Shown here in pieces: positions 25,594 to 38,167 of a stretch of 64,000 nucleotides of DNA. How positions within the stretch are numbered: position 1 is the first letter of the stretch; every line of letters begins with the position of its first letter. The stretch comes from Callipepla californica brunnescens (taxonomy: Eukaryota; Chordata; Aves; Galliformes; Odontophoridae). The translations under genes and the position numbers were made by a program. The stretch lies in contig JALIRH010000061.1 in assembly GCA_023055505.1 (NCBI GenBank), positions 767,501 through 831,500 of the forward strand. The letters are read 5' to 3'. The notes beneath the pieces are model-generated. The model saw only the letters and a program-made list of their open reading frames with translations, was not told the origin of the DNA and searched no databases.

Positions 25594-26893
25594 TACATAG
25601 ATTGCTCCAAAAGTAATGTCTCCAATTTACTTCCATGGAAACTACAACAGACACAGAGCACAATAGCACTATTTGATCGAACAAATTCTCAGCTACAAAA
25701 CTCTATCCTTGAACACCGTCACAACCATTAGTTATGCATTTTCATCATCAATGAACAAGAGCCTGCATGCCGCATTTGTTAAAACGTGCACTGTTGGAGG
25801 GGTCCCAGTATTTCAAAGCTGCTAGGATGGTGGTATTGCTCAGGAATTTTTGCCCAAGCAGTCTCTTTTGTTGGCACAAATGGAAGTCAGAAGATGCCAA
25901 ATCTGGCTACAAATTGGGTGTGTTAGGACAGTCCAGCCAAATTTGGCAGTGTGCTCCATGGTATTCTAACTGGAGTGGGGTCTGGCATCATCATGTTGAA
26001 AGATAAAGGTTGTTTTATTCTCTGGGTTGACTTTGGAACTTTGAGCCTTCAGCATAGTCAGCATCATGATGTAGTGATCAGAGTTGAGGGGTTGTTTGTG
26101 TTCTATGAAATCCAGAAGGATCACCTCTTTCCCATCCCAAAATACTGTGCACAACACTACTCACTCATGGCTGTGTCTTGAATTTTTTCTTCAGTGTACC
26201 CCATGTTCTGCTATTTTGACTCCAGCTTGTAGTGGTGACACCACATCTTGCCACTGGTAGTGATGTGGTACAAGGTAGTGTCATCTTCAGGCTCGTATTG
26301 GTTTGACAGGTGCCAACAAACTTTCATACAGTATTCTTTCTGTTCCTGTGTGAATATTTGTGGGATCCACATCCAAACATTCAAACAGTGTACTCCAGTG
26401 CTGCTGCTATTGTTTGGAACACACTGAGGTCAATATTCAGCTCTTACACAGTTCTCTGGTCATAGTCCACTGATGTGTATGGATGAACTGATGGAGGTGC
26501 TCTTCATTTTATGGTGTGACAATTGTTTATGGTCATCTGAAACATGATTTGTCTTTCCTGTCACTGTCTCCACCACTGAAAAGCAGCACTCTCAGTCTCA
26601 GTGTGCTTACGTTCACTGTTTGGATTCCATAAATGTTCAACAAGCATCAATAAATGTCAGTGGGCGCAATCTTTTTCCACACATAGAAGTTCAATTTGCT
26701 TCCTAAGCACATCCATATCAGACGCCATTTTGTCTGACTGCCCCTCTGCTGCCACCCGTCATATGGCAACAACATGTAATAGAATACTGGTGGAAGGTTC
26801 AAGCTCTACTGCCATAACTACCAACACCCACCTCTGATGTTGTGGGCCAACAGAACAAAACAGGAGGCATTACTTTTGCAGCAGCCCTCATAG
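25594..26893 (-). mobile_element. full-length mariner (Galluhop-like), inactive
   Basis: The left end has ATTGCTCCAAAAGTAATG and the right end reads as GGGCTGCTGCAAAAGTAATG on the minus strand, so the ends form inverted repeats of roughly 25-30 bases with mismatches. TA dinucleotides lie at both flanks, as expected for the mariner TA target. The minus strand carries the transposase remnant. Length of about 1.3 kb is that of a complete Tc1/mariner element. Its ends and internal blocks match the short copy at 357-914 in inverted orientation. Confidence 0.9.
25730..26728 (-). pseudogene. mariner transposase pseudogene
   Basis: Mariner transposases cut and join the element ends using a D,D34D catalytic triad. 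The relic would span about 330 codons, close to the family's usual ~340, starting at the ATG whose complement lies at 26726-26728. Recognisable parts: TVFWDGKEVILLDFIEHKQP and, in the same frame, FQHDDARPHSS, which corresponds to the second catalytic Asp block (HQDNARPHT-type). The first block (TGDE-W) is altered to SGKMW, so that Asp is gone. At the third block the DNA near 25895-25910 (reverse of GCCAGATTTGGC) appears to have lost one base, shifting the frame. Several stops occur upstream. The gene is therefore dead by at least three independent defects. Confidence 0.85.
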
Positions 26894-27998
26894 ATGCACT
26901 TGCTGATATGACAGAAGATTTTTGTTACGTATTTATGACAATATTCCTCAAGTGGCAGTCTCCTAACCGAGGTGGTGCAGAGTCTTCCTACAAGGCTCAG
27001 CACGTGACACCTCCTGCACAGCTGCAGAATATCCTGCACTTCTCACAGTGTCCCATCTTCTAGGGGCAGCTAGAAGGTGCTGCTACACCTCCAGGCCACA
27101 CAGGCAGCCTGCAGTGCACAGCCAGTCAAAAGGAAATGGAGTGAGCGCTCTGGGAGTAGATCTCAGTAAAAATAAAGAATTAGAAGCCTGTAAGTCATGG
27201 CAGTGCCTAAAATCTTTACTGATTCATCTCCTCTATCCTTATGCCAAAACATAAGCAGAGCAGAAACGGCAGCAGCATTGATTAGGCCTGCATAGATAAC
27301 AATGTTTGAAATGCTGTCAGCTTTGTTTACCTCAAGGCACTAAATGCTGCCAGCACCTGATGAGCAAACCAACTGTTAACAGCTCTGAAACAGGTTTGCA
27401 GCATTTTTCTGTGCCATGAGGCATAGATCTTTAGAAATGTGTGATCCATCTCACTCAAGCAATACCAAGCAAGTTGGAGAAGAGTTAATAGAGCTTTCAG
27501 TCCTTTACATCAGACTGCATTTCTCTCAGCTTCTTTCTGCTTCTGAATTAAACAGCTAGCAACCAATTTAATTTTTCCTCTTTTTACAATGACAGAAGAA
27601 AGTCAGTTCCACTTCTGGGAAATTTGGGATGACCAAAGCCTCATGTGATTTGTGAGAAGAACTGCTGAGCTGAAGAGCTGAAACAGTTCACCAGAGAAGA
27701 AAATGAATGGGTCGCAGTGGATGTTCAAGTATCCACTGAGACTGCTGGCATCTTGGATGTTGTCTCACCTAGGTGAACATTGTGTTTCCACACAATTACT
27801 TTTTATCCTCACTTTTAATGAGAAGAGACTGCAAGAACCCAACTCAGAGTACTCGACTGGTTTTCTTCAGAATTCCACGGAAGCAGTATTTTTTAACTCC
27901 CTGTAGAGGGAAACTGGATTTGTGTGTCCCATCTACCAGGTGAGAGATCTCACTATCAGTATAATAAAGAGGCTATTCCAGAAGCATGGGATTTGGAG

Positions 27999-28082
27999 TA
28001 AATAAATAATAAATAAAATAAGTAAATAAATAATAATAAATAATAAAATAAATAAATAAATAAGTAAATAAAAGTAAAAAAA
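27999..28082. repeat. (AAAT/AAT)n compound microsatellite, 84 bases
   Basis: Mixed AAAT, AAT and AAGT units, the longest simple repeat in the window. Likely length-variable. Confidence 0.9.
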
Positions 28083-29819
28083 CTTCTAAGCACAACAAAT
28101 AAAACAGTGATATAGTCACCTAATCAAGACAAAGGTACCTAATTAAAATGTCTGCATAAGTCTGTTTTTAAAGCCTGTAGCAGAACAAAGGCATTTTACA
28201 CAGGTAAAAAGTAGTCAGGTCCTGGCCCTATCCATTTTGTCAGCCACAAAACGCTGTGAAGAACAGCAAATAAGGCTTAATGCTGTCCTTACATAACCTA
28301 GATATTCTGTTTGTCAAGTTTCATTTTCTGTTCACTTCTATACTGGTTCTATTCAGTGATCTCAGCTATTGTGTTCATTCTGCTTCAAAGTTGTAAATAA
28401 GGAGTATATCCTCCCCCTCCAATCTGTTCTCTCGAGCAAACCTTCATTTGAGCGTTTTTCTTCAACTTTGTTCATTAGAATCTGAGTCTTCAACTTGCTT
28501 TTTGTTTCTCATCATCAAATAAATATGTTGCAGATATTCAGCTCTGAGTGGCATTGATCTGAACATAAGAGCCCTATTATGCAGCTGGACAAAACATCGA
28601 AGAAACACACACTGTTGACAGTGACGTGACAAAGCTGTTATTATTCTGTTGTTTTATGTCCCATTTTATATCTTAAAATATTTTTTATTTAATTTCATGT
28701 TCAAGGGGCATTAGATTTGCTTTACTGTCCTATGACTGGAGGAGGCTACGCAGTATGGGAGTATTAGGGTTTTATTCAAGTTTAAATGTTTACGTATTTC
28801 AGTTGTAATAGTCTCTTCAACTTTTTGTAAGACATATCTTAAGGCACTTAACCTGCTGACTTATTTCAAAGCATAGGCTTAGTTCATCATCGTAATATCT
28901 AACAAAGTACCTAGCCCTAGGTACTGCCATGAAACATGAGGAGATGCAGTTCCTGACTCTCATGTTGAGAACTCCACCATCTGGACAGAATCCAAGAGCT
29001 ACTTTCAATTTGAGTGTTACTCAAAATGCTGACAGTATATATACACCAACTACCAACATTTCTCCTAAGAACCAAACATACAAGCGAGCAACGTCAAAGT
29101 AGGATCTGGTTCCAACCACCTTCATGATATCAATGTACCCTTTCTTAGAAAGAAATATGAAATAAGAATGAGCAACTGAAGTTCTGCAAGACCTTTTCAA
29201 ACATACAGTTTCATTCACTGTAAGGAGGAAGCAAAGATAGCCAGAGGTTGCTTTATAAGCAGCAGATCTAAATACAGGACTTCAAAGCTTATTCATCTTG
29301 AAAGCCCTGAGGGTCCAGCAGTCAGCAAGAAGATAGGAATATTTCCTCTTCTACAAACCACTCATGCAGACAATTTTCCCTTAACTAAGCTGTCAAAAAA
29401 GCGAAAGCATACATACTTATTTTGGCTCCTTTCCAAACCTTTCAGTCTGTCCCTCAGACAAGCTCCATCAGAGGACCACAAAACCCTGCTGGACAAATCT
29501 GTTGACCAAGTGATCTGCACAGCTGTACCTCCTATCATAGAATCAAACTCTTTCTTCTATGACTGTGATACTGTGGTTAGTTAAATTAACTTATCCAGAT
29601 AATTCCATCAAAATTATAGCTCATGAAACAAGTGAAATACCACTGGAAAACAAAGTATTATCACGCAACCATTACAGATAAAAGAGTTGTACTCTGCGGC
29701 AGACTTGTATTTATTATATGCCTTATAACATCAACCAATATCAAGCAACTACATAAATCCAGATATCAAATCATCACAGAAATATGCTTACATATTTGTG
29801 TTCAAAAAACAAGGGCAGG

Positions 29820-29839
29820 AAAAAAAAAAGAAAAAAAAA
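29820..29839. repeat. A-rich tract
   Basis: A runs of nine or more on both sides of one G. Confidence 0.7.
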
Positions 29840-30769
29840 TGTGCACACACACCAAACTCAGCAAAGATATACATGACTGTTGAAGATGCTAACACAAAAA
29901 TGGGATCCCGAGGGGAATTTCATAAGCCAACTGATAGAGCAAGCAGCATATACTGTGCAGTGACAGTGCTCACAAAGGAGAAATTTAGCTGATCCGTTGA
30001 ACCTTACAGAGAAGTTGCCTATCAACCTCTCTTCCTTGCAAAACTGCAGGAAAGGTAGAAGACATCACTCTTCTGTAGTAGCAAAGAATGTGCACATCCA
30101 ATACATTCCTTGCTCTTTTCCCAGATAACTGATCTCAGCATGGCTGTGAAGTAGCAAAAACAGGAGGACTTGGGAAGTGGCAAACAACTGAGCACCCAGT
30201 GTAGCTCTTTTTGCTCTTTAATCCCTGTATCTATGTGATTAAGAATACATAGCTTCAAAATAGGCCTAAAAAAGTAGGTTTGCAAGCACACAGATATTCT
30301 GTTCAAGAATTAGGGATGCATAACTCAGAATGAGCCATATAATCCTCTACATGGAAATTACAATGGCTTTGGCTCCTGTGCTATCAATAAAAAATTGTCC
30401 AATTTTGTAAAGTTATTTGTGAACTTATTTTTAGCACATTGTGGTGAGAAATATTTTCATTGTCACTAAACTATTGTTTCCATGGAAATTTTCTCACTAA
30501 GCTCCTATTTGCCCTTACATAGAAGGACAATTCCTGTAATGTCTAGTTATATAGTTACAATGAATTCAGGAATCTGGAACAGCCCCAGACTCCCCCATCA
30601 GCACATCCAGTTAGAGGGGAAGCCAACAGAGATGAAAATTTGCCATGAGAAAGACTAACAGGAGGAAGAAGCCTGCCTCAAAGCCCAGGGTGCTGAGGAG
30701 GAAAAATAAACGGTAATACATATTTCCAATTTAGTCAGGAGAGCTTTAAACTAGGATCTACCCAGGGGC

Positions 30770-31772
30770 ATAAAAGGGAACAAGAAGTTCTACAGGTGTA
30801 TCAGTGATAAAAGGAAAGCCAAGGAAGATGTGTGACTTCTCTGGAAAGTAACTGGAGGGTGTACAGAGAAAACTGAGGTGCTCAGTGACTTCTTTGACTC
30901 AGTCTTCAACGGCAAGAGTTCTAGTCGCACTGCCCAAGTTGCAAAAAGCACAAAGGTAAGAACTTGGAGAAGGAAGATCTGTCTGCTGTAATTGAAGATC
31001 AGGTTTGAGACCATCTAAAAAACATGAAGTTACACAAGTCCATGGGACTTAATGAGATCCATCCACAGTTTCTGAGGGAATTGGTGAACAAAGTTGCCAA
31101 GCCACTGTCCATCATATTTGAAAGGTCATGGCAGTCTGGAAAAGGGCACACAGCCACCATTTTCAAAAAGGGAAAAAAAAGAAGATCCAGGGAATTAGTT
31201 AGTCAGTCTCACCTCCATGCCTGGAAAGATCACGGAGTAGATCCTTCTGAAAGCCCTATTAATGCACATGAAAAAAAAAGAAAAAAAAACCAAACAGATG
31301 AGGTGATTATTGGTAATCAATATGGTTTCACCAAGGGAAAATCATGCCTGACAAACTTGATGGCCCTTTTTGATGGAGTTACAGCAGCAATGGATAAAGG
31401 ATAGAGCAACTGACTTCATCTACCCAGACTTGTACAAAGTATTCGACACTGTCTATTGTGACATCCTGATCTCCAAAGTGGAGAAAAATAGATTTGATGG
31501 ATAGATTACTCTATGGATGAAAAATTGGCTGGATGGCCACAGGGTAGATTTAGACTAGGAAGAAATTCTTGACTTGAGTGTCATGATACTGGAACAGGTT
31601 GTCCAGAGAAGTTACAGATTCCTCCGCCATGGAGGTGTTCAAGGACAGGCTGGATGTGGCTTTGAGCAACCTGGTCTAGTGGGAGGTATCCCTGCCTATA
31701 GCAGGGAAGTTGGAGCCACATGATCTTAAAGGTCCCTTCCAACCCAAACAATTCTAAGATTCTATGAATCTC
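30770..31772 (+). mobile_element. CR1 LINE with internal deletion, plus strand
   Basis: Starts near AACAAGAAGTTCTACAGG, which translates to KKFYRCISDKRKAKED, the CR1 linker between endonuclease and reverse transcriptase. It continues through HKSMGLNEIHPQFLRELVNK and GNQYGFTKGKSCLTNL (start of the RT domain, fingers) to a frameshifted palm segment containing FDTV and NWLDG. At about 31547 it jumps straight to the extreme 3' part: AAGAAATTCTTGACTTGAG, then GGAACAGGTTGTCCAGAG and GGTCCCTTCCAACCCAAACA with a final ATTCTATGAATC. Roughly 1.2-1.5 kb of ORF2, including the rest of the RT palm and thumb, is missing between. A purine insertion after IFKKGKK and stops after MDKG also break the frame. 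Confidence 0.92.
31024..31404 (+). pseudogene. CR1 ORF2 reverse-transcriptase fragment
   Basis: A 126-codon open remnant of the N-terminal RT domain. SMGLNEIHPQFLRELVNKVA and ATIFKKGKK match the conserved non-LTR RT block 1-2 region, and YGFTKGKSCLTNL the following block. The segment between (about residues 52-88) no longer matches the family and is lysine-rich, indicating indels. It stops just before the palm; the YADD-type catalytic motif is absent from the element. No activity is possible. Confidence 0.88.
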
Positions 31773-32878
31773 GCAGTGGTTCTCTCAAAGTCCCCACTGG
31801 TTCTATGGACAGAGAAGGATGGCGTGACCAAAATATGGGAAGAGGAGAGGATGGATAAAAGGGAGAAATGCAAGTATATCAGAAAAATAAAGGCCTTCTG
31901 CTTATATATATAACTGATTGAGATCCAACTTCCTTCTCTATTTCCCTCAGATGAAAGAAAGAAAGAAAAAACAAGATTTAAAAAGTGCAGGTGTGACTAC
32001 AACTAAGCAAATATCTCTAAAGCAATCCATGGAGAATATCCCAACTGGAATAAAAAAAAGTGAGCATGCAGGCAGTGGCTGAAAGGAAGACTCTGAGCAA
32101 ACTAAGCAATGTGATTCTGAGATTCAGGAAAAGCAAAATTTAAAAGAGAAGTCTTAAACACAGGAAGGGCACAGAAAAGTGAAGCCGTAGAGACAGGAAG
32201 CATGTAGACAGGGCATTTCAAACAGACCTTTACATAAAATTTTGAATCCTTTCCTCCTCTATTTGGTTGTGTTCACTGAGCCTGTAAAATCACATGGGTT
32301 AACTTTCTGAGACTGTGGGTTTTGAGTATCTGTTGCACCTTGAAGCACTGCGCTGTACAGCTATTAGTTATGGTACTGGTGAGGTTCAACAGCTTCAGCA
32401 AAGGGTCAGAAGGAGCCGAAGTCAAGGATTCATTCATCCTTCTGTAAGCCAGACGAAAGCTCCTTATCACCTCCTGAGCTATGCAGTAAGATCCTAAAAA
32501 CTGGCATGCAACATGCTGAAAGAGGAACGAGTCTGTCACTTACTGGCTGAGCATCCCAGCAACAAGGGCTTGTGCCTGTTCAGTGCACCCCCGTATCAAA
32601 TCACCAAGCTGCGCCTTGAGCAGCCAAAACACTGGGGCAAGCACTGTAGCTTTGGGCTGGGAACGTTTGTAATGTGTTTTAAAACACAGGAATGTTAAAC
32701 AGAAAACTCTTATCAGGGCAGAGATAAATCAGCTGCTAGTGGATACATTCCCACATTTCACTAGCTGCAAGATGTTAACTTTTCAAGCGATAAAAGCACC
32801 TCAGTGGTTCATATGTGCTTTTCTTATTATTATTTTTTAACCTGGGAAAAGATGTTCATCAGAAAAGATACTTAACTA

Positions 32879-32900
32879 AATATATATATATATATAATAA
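32879..32900. repeat. (TA)n microsatellite
   Basis: About nine TA units followed by AATAAAATAA. Confidence 0.85.
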
Positions 32901-32980
32901 AATAAGTGGGGTAAAAAGGTTCCCATCATGACATATTAGAACTCAGGCAATTCAGTAAAATGACTGAGAAAGTATCTTTG

Positions 32981-33008
32981 GTGGGTTTTTTTGTTTTTTT
33001 TTTTTTTT
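32981..33008. repeat. T-rich tract
   Basis: Two T runs of 7 and about 15 bases separated by a G; the + strand precedes it with GGTGGG. Confidence 0.8.
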
Positions 33009-33136
33009 CCCTGTTTTGTGTATTTTCATCACAAAACAAATACCTTGAGAAGGGCTATTTAAATTGGAGACAGTATAAATAGTCATTATCCTAAACTGTA
33101 TGTAAAATAAATGAAGACATCTCTTGAGACTTTGAT

Positions 33137-33182
33137 GGGTTTTTGGGTTTTTTTGGGGGGTTGTTTGTTTGGGTTTTTTTTG
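33137..33182. repeat. G/T tract with four G-runs
   Basis: Four runs of at least three G on the + strand (33137, 33145, 33155, 33171) separated by T-rich loops of about 5, 7 and 10 bases. This fits a potential G-quadruplex with long loops. Confidence 0.75.
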
Positions 33183-35785
33183 CTCTATTTTAAATATATG
33201 ATGAAATGTGACAGGGATATTGTTTGTGTGGAAATTGTGATGTGTGCTGATTTGTTAAACATGCAATAATGAGGTTATGAATTTCCAATATGCTGACAGA
33301 AATTTCAGTGTTTGAAAAAATATTGCAGAGATGTGTCTGTGAGTTTTTCCCTTCAGCTTCTTCTTTCATTTATTTTTTCCTATGATAACTGAACATATGG
33401 AGATTAATTTAAGTGTGGGAGTGACAGTGTGGTTGTCTAATTAATTGCCCTAGAAAATAAAAAATGTTTCTGCCTTACTCAGAGGCCATTTGGCTGAAGT
33501 CCTGCCTTACATTACCAAAATCTGGATGTAATATGCAACATTTTGATGTAAAAAATGAACAAAAGGCAGAAAAACTTAGTTAAGAAACTGGTTTAGGTAT
33601 TAGGATTTCAAGCTGTGCTGTCACATGTATGTACTGGTTACTGCTTGTCAGCTTCTAAAAATCATGAATATGAATAGATGCAAATAAAAGAATAACAGAT
33701 TTTTTAAAATGCCCTTGTAAGCCAATTGGCATGGTCAAATAGAGGCAGGTTTTACTTCTGACCTGTAACAAAGAAAGTTTTCAGAGGAGATAAGGTGAAG
33801 CACAGTGTAGCCTGTTCCTCTCATACACCCCAGATAGATAATGGGATCGACGCTTCTAAGCTCCTAAACTTTGTGCTTTCTTAACTCTTATTATTTCCCA
33901 CTACCGATTTCCCAAAAGCACAGTCCAGTAGATCTCACTGATGGTTATCCTGCAGAGGATGGCTATGAAAGGCAATTTCCCATTCAATTCTTCAGAGGCA
34001 ACAATCCTTTCTTCTGTGTTCTCCTTTTCCAAGGGACATCACTCAAAAAATCAAATGTCTTGAACACTGCAAGCCTGACAACAAATATCCAGAGTTCAGA
34101 AGAACATATACAAGTCCATTAAATAAGCGGAAAAAAGTGTGTGATGAAGAGGCAAGTATTCCCACGTAAGAATTGGCAGCAATTCAGTGGACAAAAATAA
34201 AAGGATATAATACATCATAGAAACCTTTTGTATGGTTAAAGCAAATTTTTTAATTGCAAGGTATTACTATCATTAAATAGGAAGTAGCAATTATATCAAA
34301 GTATATTCATAAAAGCATATCCCTGTTATTATCGTGTAACATGAGATTTAATGAATGAACAATATAGGAAAATTGTAATACAATAAATTATCATAAATAT
34401 ATCTTCTCAGATTAGATTTTATCATTAAAAACAAAGGCTGTAAACTTCATGAGGAGATCAGCGTTTTAAAATGTAGACAACAAACTGCCCTTACACATTG
34501 TCAATATATATGTATTTTTTTCACTGTATCATCAGTTTCTCAAAGCAATGTGAAACCTATGTTAGGATATATATTAACTATGAAGGAAAACAAATACCAG
34601 AGAAGATGAGAATCAAAGAAGGATACCTTCCTCTCAGCTGTTTCCTTCAGACTGCTAGAAGCTCGTCTCTCCGTTCTCATTCTGGGTGAATAGCCCTTTA
34701 TTCATACATCTGCTAAGCCAGTACTATTTGGTACTTGGTGCATCAGTTATTCTAAAAGTTGTTGTATTGACAGCCCATTAGAAGGCAGTCCCTTTTTAGC
34801 CACAATAAAAATTCATCATATTGTCTTATCAATGTCCACGAACATAACTCTAGCTCATCTTGATTCACACAAAACTTCAATGTCCTCTACAGATTACACA
34901 AGTATCTCCTCCAACCACCTGCACTTGATTTTTATAACTTGAAACTTCCCCCTTTAAAGGCAAACCTAATTATATTCTAAACTTATTTTTGGCTTTGCAA
35001 TCAGATAAATAATACTTAATGTGTTACAAGTATCATACCAAAGGAACACTGTAGAATAATATGAGGAAAACACCAACTACTTTTTATTTCTCCTGTATTA
35101 AAAACAAAAAGCATTTAATAAATAGCAAAATATCTTAACAATTCTAAAAGAGTTGTATTAACTAAATAGGTCCTGCAGTCATCAGCTCTATGTACATACA
35201 CACAGTATGTGCATACATAATCTAGAGATAACTGTGAGGAAGCGAGCCAAAAATAGAGAACAAATAGGCATTATCAGGAAGGAAGAAGTATTGTATAAGA
35301 AGTGTAGAGAAACCTCGTGAGTCACGTTTAAAAACAAAACAAAAAAATAACTAAAGTCAAGCAGAACTTGACCATGCCATTGATTTATATACAAATTCAG
35401 GAATAAAAATGCAAGATTTGACCTAAAATCTAATAAAAATATATGAATCATAAATTAGATAAATTTTTGTTTATCGTATCTTATTTCACTGATGATACAA
35501 AGTACATATAAAAGGAATTGGAATATAGGTGAATGTGTTTTATGTGATTAATTATTTCTAGGTTTGTGTTCAATTAGTTTTTAATTCCTGTAGATTGATT
35601 CATTATGTCTGAAGACAGGCCTGATGTACTGCACTGGCCTGTGATGAACACCTACAGGTCATTCACATCGAGGCTTATGCTTCAGATCCATTTCTTTCTG
35701 ATTTGTCATTACACTCAGGAATTCACAAACATCTTTCTACTATAATAAGCCAACATATACACAGATGTGTAGAACCAAGACTCTG

Positions 35786-35834
35786 TCTTCTCTTTCTCCC
35801 TCCTTCCCTCCCTCCCTCCCTCCCTCCCTCTCTC
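35786..35834. repeat. (CCCT)n polypyrimidine tract
   Basis: About nine CCCT units with flanking CTTC/CTC, giving nearly 50 bases of pure pyrimidine on the + strand. Mirror symmetry of the repeat allows triplex (H-DNA) formation. Confidence 0.9.
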
Positions 35835-36732
35835 ACTTCTTGAAAAAGGTGAACAACAAACACAGCATTTGGTCTGTTCCCTGCATTTTCCACAGGTAAA
35901 GAATGTGGAAGGGATGAACAAGAAAATAAACTTGACCTACCCAGTGATTTCTACTGTAGGAATACTTGCTGATTCTTGTAACCCTGCTGAAAATGACCCA
36001 CGCTTTGAGGCTTCAGATCAGATATTCCTTCATGTATTTCAGGAGTGCAGTAATGTTGAAATATATTAAGAAAAAAAAACAGACTCCTAACAACGGAAAA
36101 TAAGTGCACATGTTTAAATTTTCAAGGGAACAGACTGGAGTTTCTGGCAAATGCTTTTTAATATTGCAAATGGAAAACAATGACTACACTGAGAGATATA
36201 CAGAAACTCCCTCATACAATTCAAGCAATATATTTCATTTTCATGAGTTCCTTTAGGCAATTTGTGTCCTAAACCTGCAAAGGCATGCAGAAGTTTAACA
36301 ATCTACATACACGTTTCTATTTACAGCTTGCAAACTAATAAAAAACCCTCATCTGTTACAGTAATGAGACATATACTCACTGATTCCTCTCATATTATTT
36401 TACTTACTTTTGTATAGCCTCAATCATAAAAAAAAAAAAGTAACATAAAGTGGAAAACACTGAAGGGGAAAATAGTAACATTGTAGTACACTATTAAAAA
36501 CAACTATCCCTCAACTACCAGCAAAAATATGAAGGGAAGATAAAAATGACCTGTCTTCTTACCTACCTAGTTGCTAGTTCAGCAATGAAAATCCCCCCAT
36601 GCCAAAAGTGCTGTGGTAACATTGCAGCTCAATGTCTGAATTTTCTGGCAAAAAGAAGCTTAAGAGATGTACTTTATCTTAGCTTTACTTTTCTGCCAGC
36701 TTTACGTTTCATGTAGGTTTTTTAACCTAATT

Positions 36733-36778
36733 AAAACCAAAACAAAACAAACAAAACAAAACAAAAAAAAACAAACAA
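36733..36778. repeat. (CAAAA)n tract
   Basis: CAAAA/CAAA units interrupted by an A9 run. Confidence 0.85.
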
Positions 36779-38167
36779 GAAAAGATCAGGATCAAAAAAA
36801 TAAAATAAAAGCGCCTACACTGACACTATCTGTATTTTGACATTAGACTTCTTAATTAAATCTGATTAAATTTCTTGTGCTTTTACATCCACTGTTTTCC
36901 ATTGCTGTTTCCTAAAACACATTTTTGCTTGTCTTCCTAGAATAAATTAAAATGGATGGGAACATTTTTGAGGCAAGGAGTGGTAAGAAGGAAGGTAACA
37001 ATTAAGTGTTAAGTAATAAACTGGATTTTCTAACATCAGTAGAATTTACAGGCATTTTACTGTTGGTTTATCATTTTTAAAGTATTATTATTTTACCTAA
37101 GTATAATACTGGTTTGGAGTGCTAGCTAGACATATTTTTAGATTAGAGTTTCCTTTTAAAGCAAGTTCTCTTTTTTTGTGTTTATTTATACAAACACACC
37201 CGATCTTTGAAGGGGATTCTTGACACTTTTTCTGAGTGCTAACATTTCACTGCAGGGCACCGCAGACTTCAATAAAACCACACAAAGTTGGGAGGCAGAC
37301 AAGCATTCAGTGATTAGAAGCATCAGAGCTTACACTGCAATGTCACAGACATCCCAGCGTCATTAAAAAAACAGGCTGTAATGGTGCTGGAATTTCCACA
37401 CTGTATCTCTAATCTGAAGAAACTCCAAGCTCATTATGGGACCCACAAGTTCTCCTTCTGTGTCTCACTGGTCTAGTAACAAAGCATACAATAACATGGG
37501 AGTTCAGGATAAACTGATCACTCAGAAGTATCCCTTCATATGTCAGTGGAAATGAGGCCAGCAGTCAGGTAGGGGAAGCCTGTGAACATCCCCTTCAGTA
37601 TAGACAGCTCCACAAGAATGAGCCATACTTCATTTGTGTCATTACTTAAGATTGTATCACTTACCCTGCAAGGACTATTCACCTCAATTCAAGTCTCAGT
37701 GCTTTAATTACTAAAAGCTGCTAGCAAAAGTTTAATGAATTAAAAATCACTGACAGTGGATAGTTTTACAAGATGACCCTCTTAATGCTGTCTCCGGTTT
37801 TTGTCTTTGCACATACTGTCCATTTCTCTGGCCACTTAAAAGTAATGGCTGGTAGATTGTGAGCGTTCATAAAACCATGCAGCCTGAAAGAGCAGTCCAT
37901 CTCACCTATTGCTAACCTTCTGAGAGCTAGACATTAAAACTTTAACTACTGAGTCTTGATCATCCCCAGAATTAAAAGGAAAGTATAGGCAACTGCAGAA
38001 TTATCCTAAACATAAATCTCACAATGACAAATATTGCCTTCTGGAGGTTTCTGCTTCTCATCAGTGACTATAAAAGGAATCCTAGGGTGGCTAGTACAAA
38101 TCTAGATGGTGTCTCTTTTAGATGTATGTGTGAAGATGAACAATTCCCACCCAAATGATAAGGGAAG

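Larger units (their letters stand above)
26894..30769. other. unique noncoding interval
   Basis: No supportable gene. Contains an 84-base AAAT-type tract at 27999-28082 and an A-rich tract at 29820-29839. The first 240 bases after the mariner are somewhat GC-richer, but nothing is recognisable. Confidence 0.4.
31773..38167. other. unique noncoding interval, 6.4 kb
   Basis: No supportable gene. Holds simple repeats (32879-32900, 32981-33008, 33137-33182, 35786-35834, 36733-36778). A more GC-balanced block at about 32280-32690, open on both strands, stands out from AT-rich flanks (see findings). Confidence 0.4.

Noticed and set aside
29530..29575. CR1 3' end suggested by ATCATAGAATC
   Set aside because: The neighbouring GGAAGGGACC block and the rest of the CR1 3' region are absent.
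35715..35921. Open frame with GREGGREGRREKE-like stretch
   Set aside because: It is a translation of the CCCT microsatellite.
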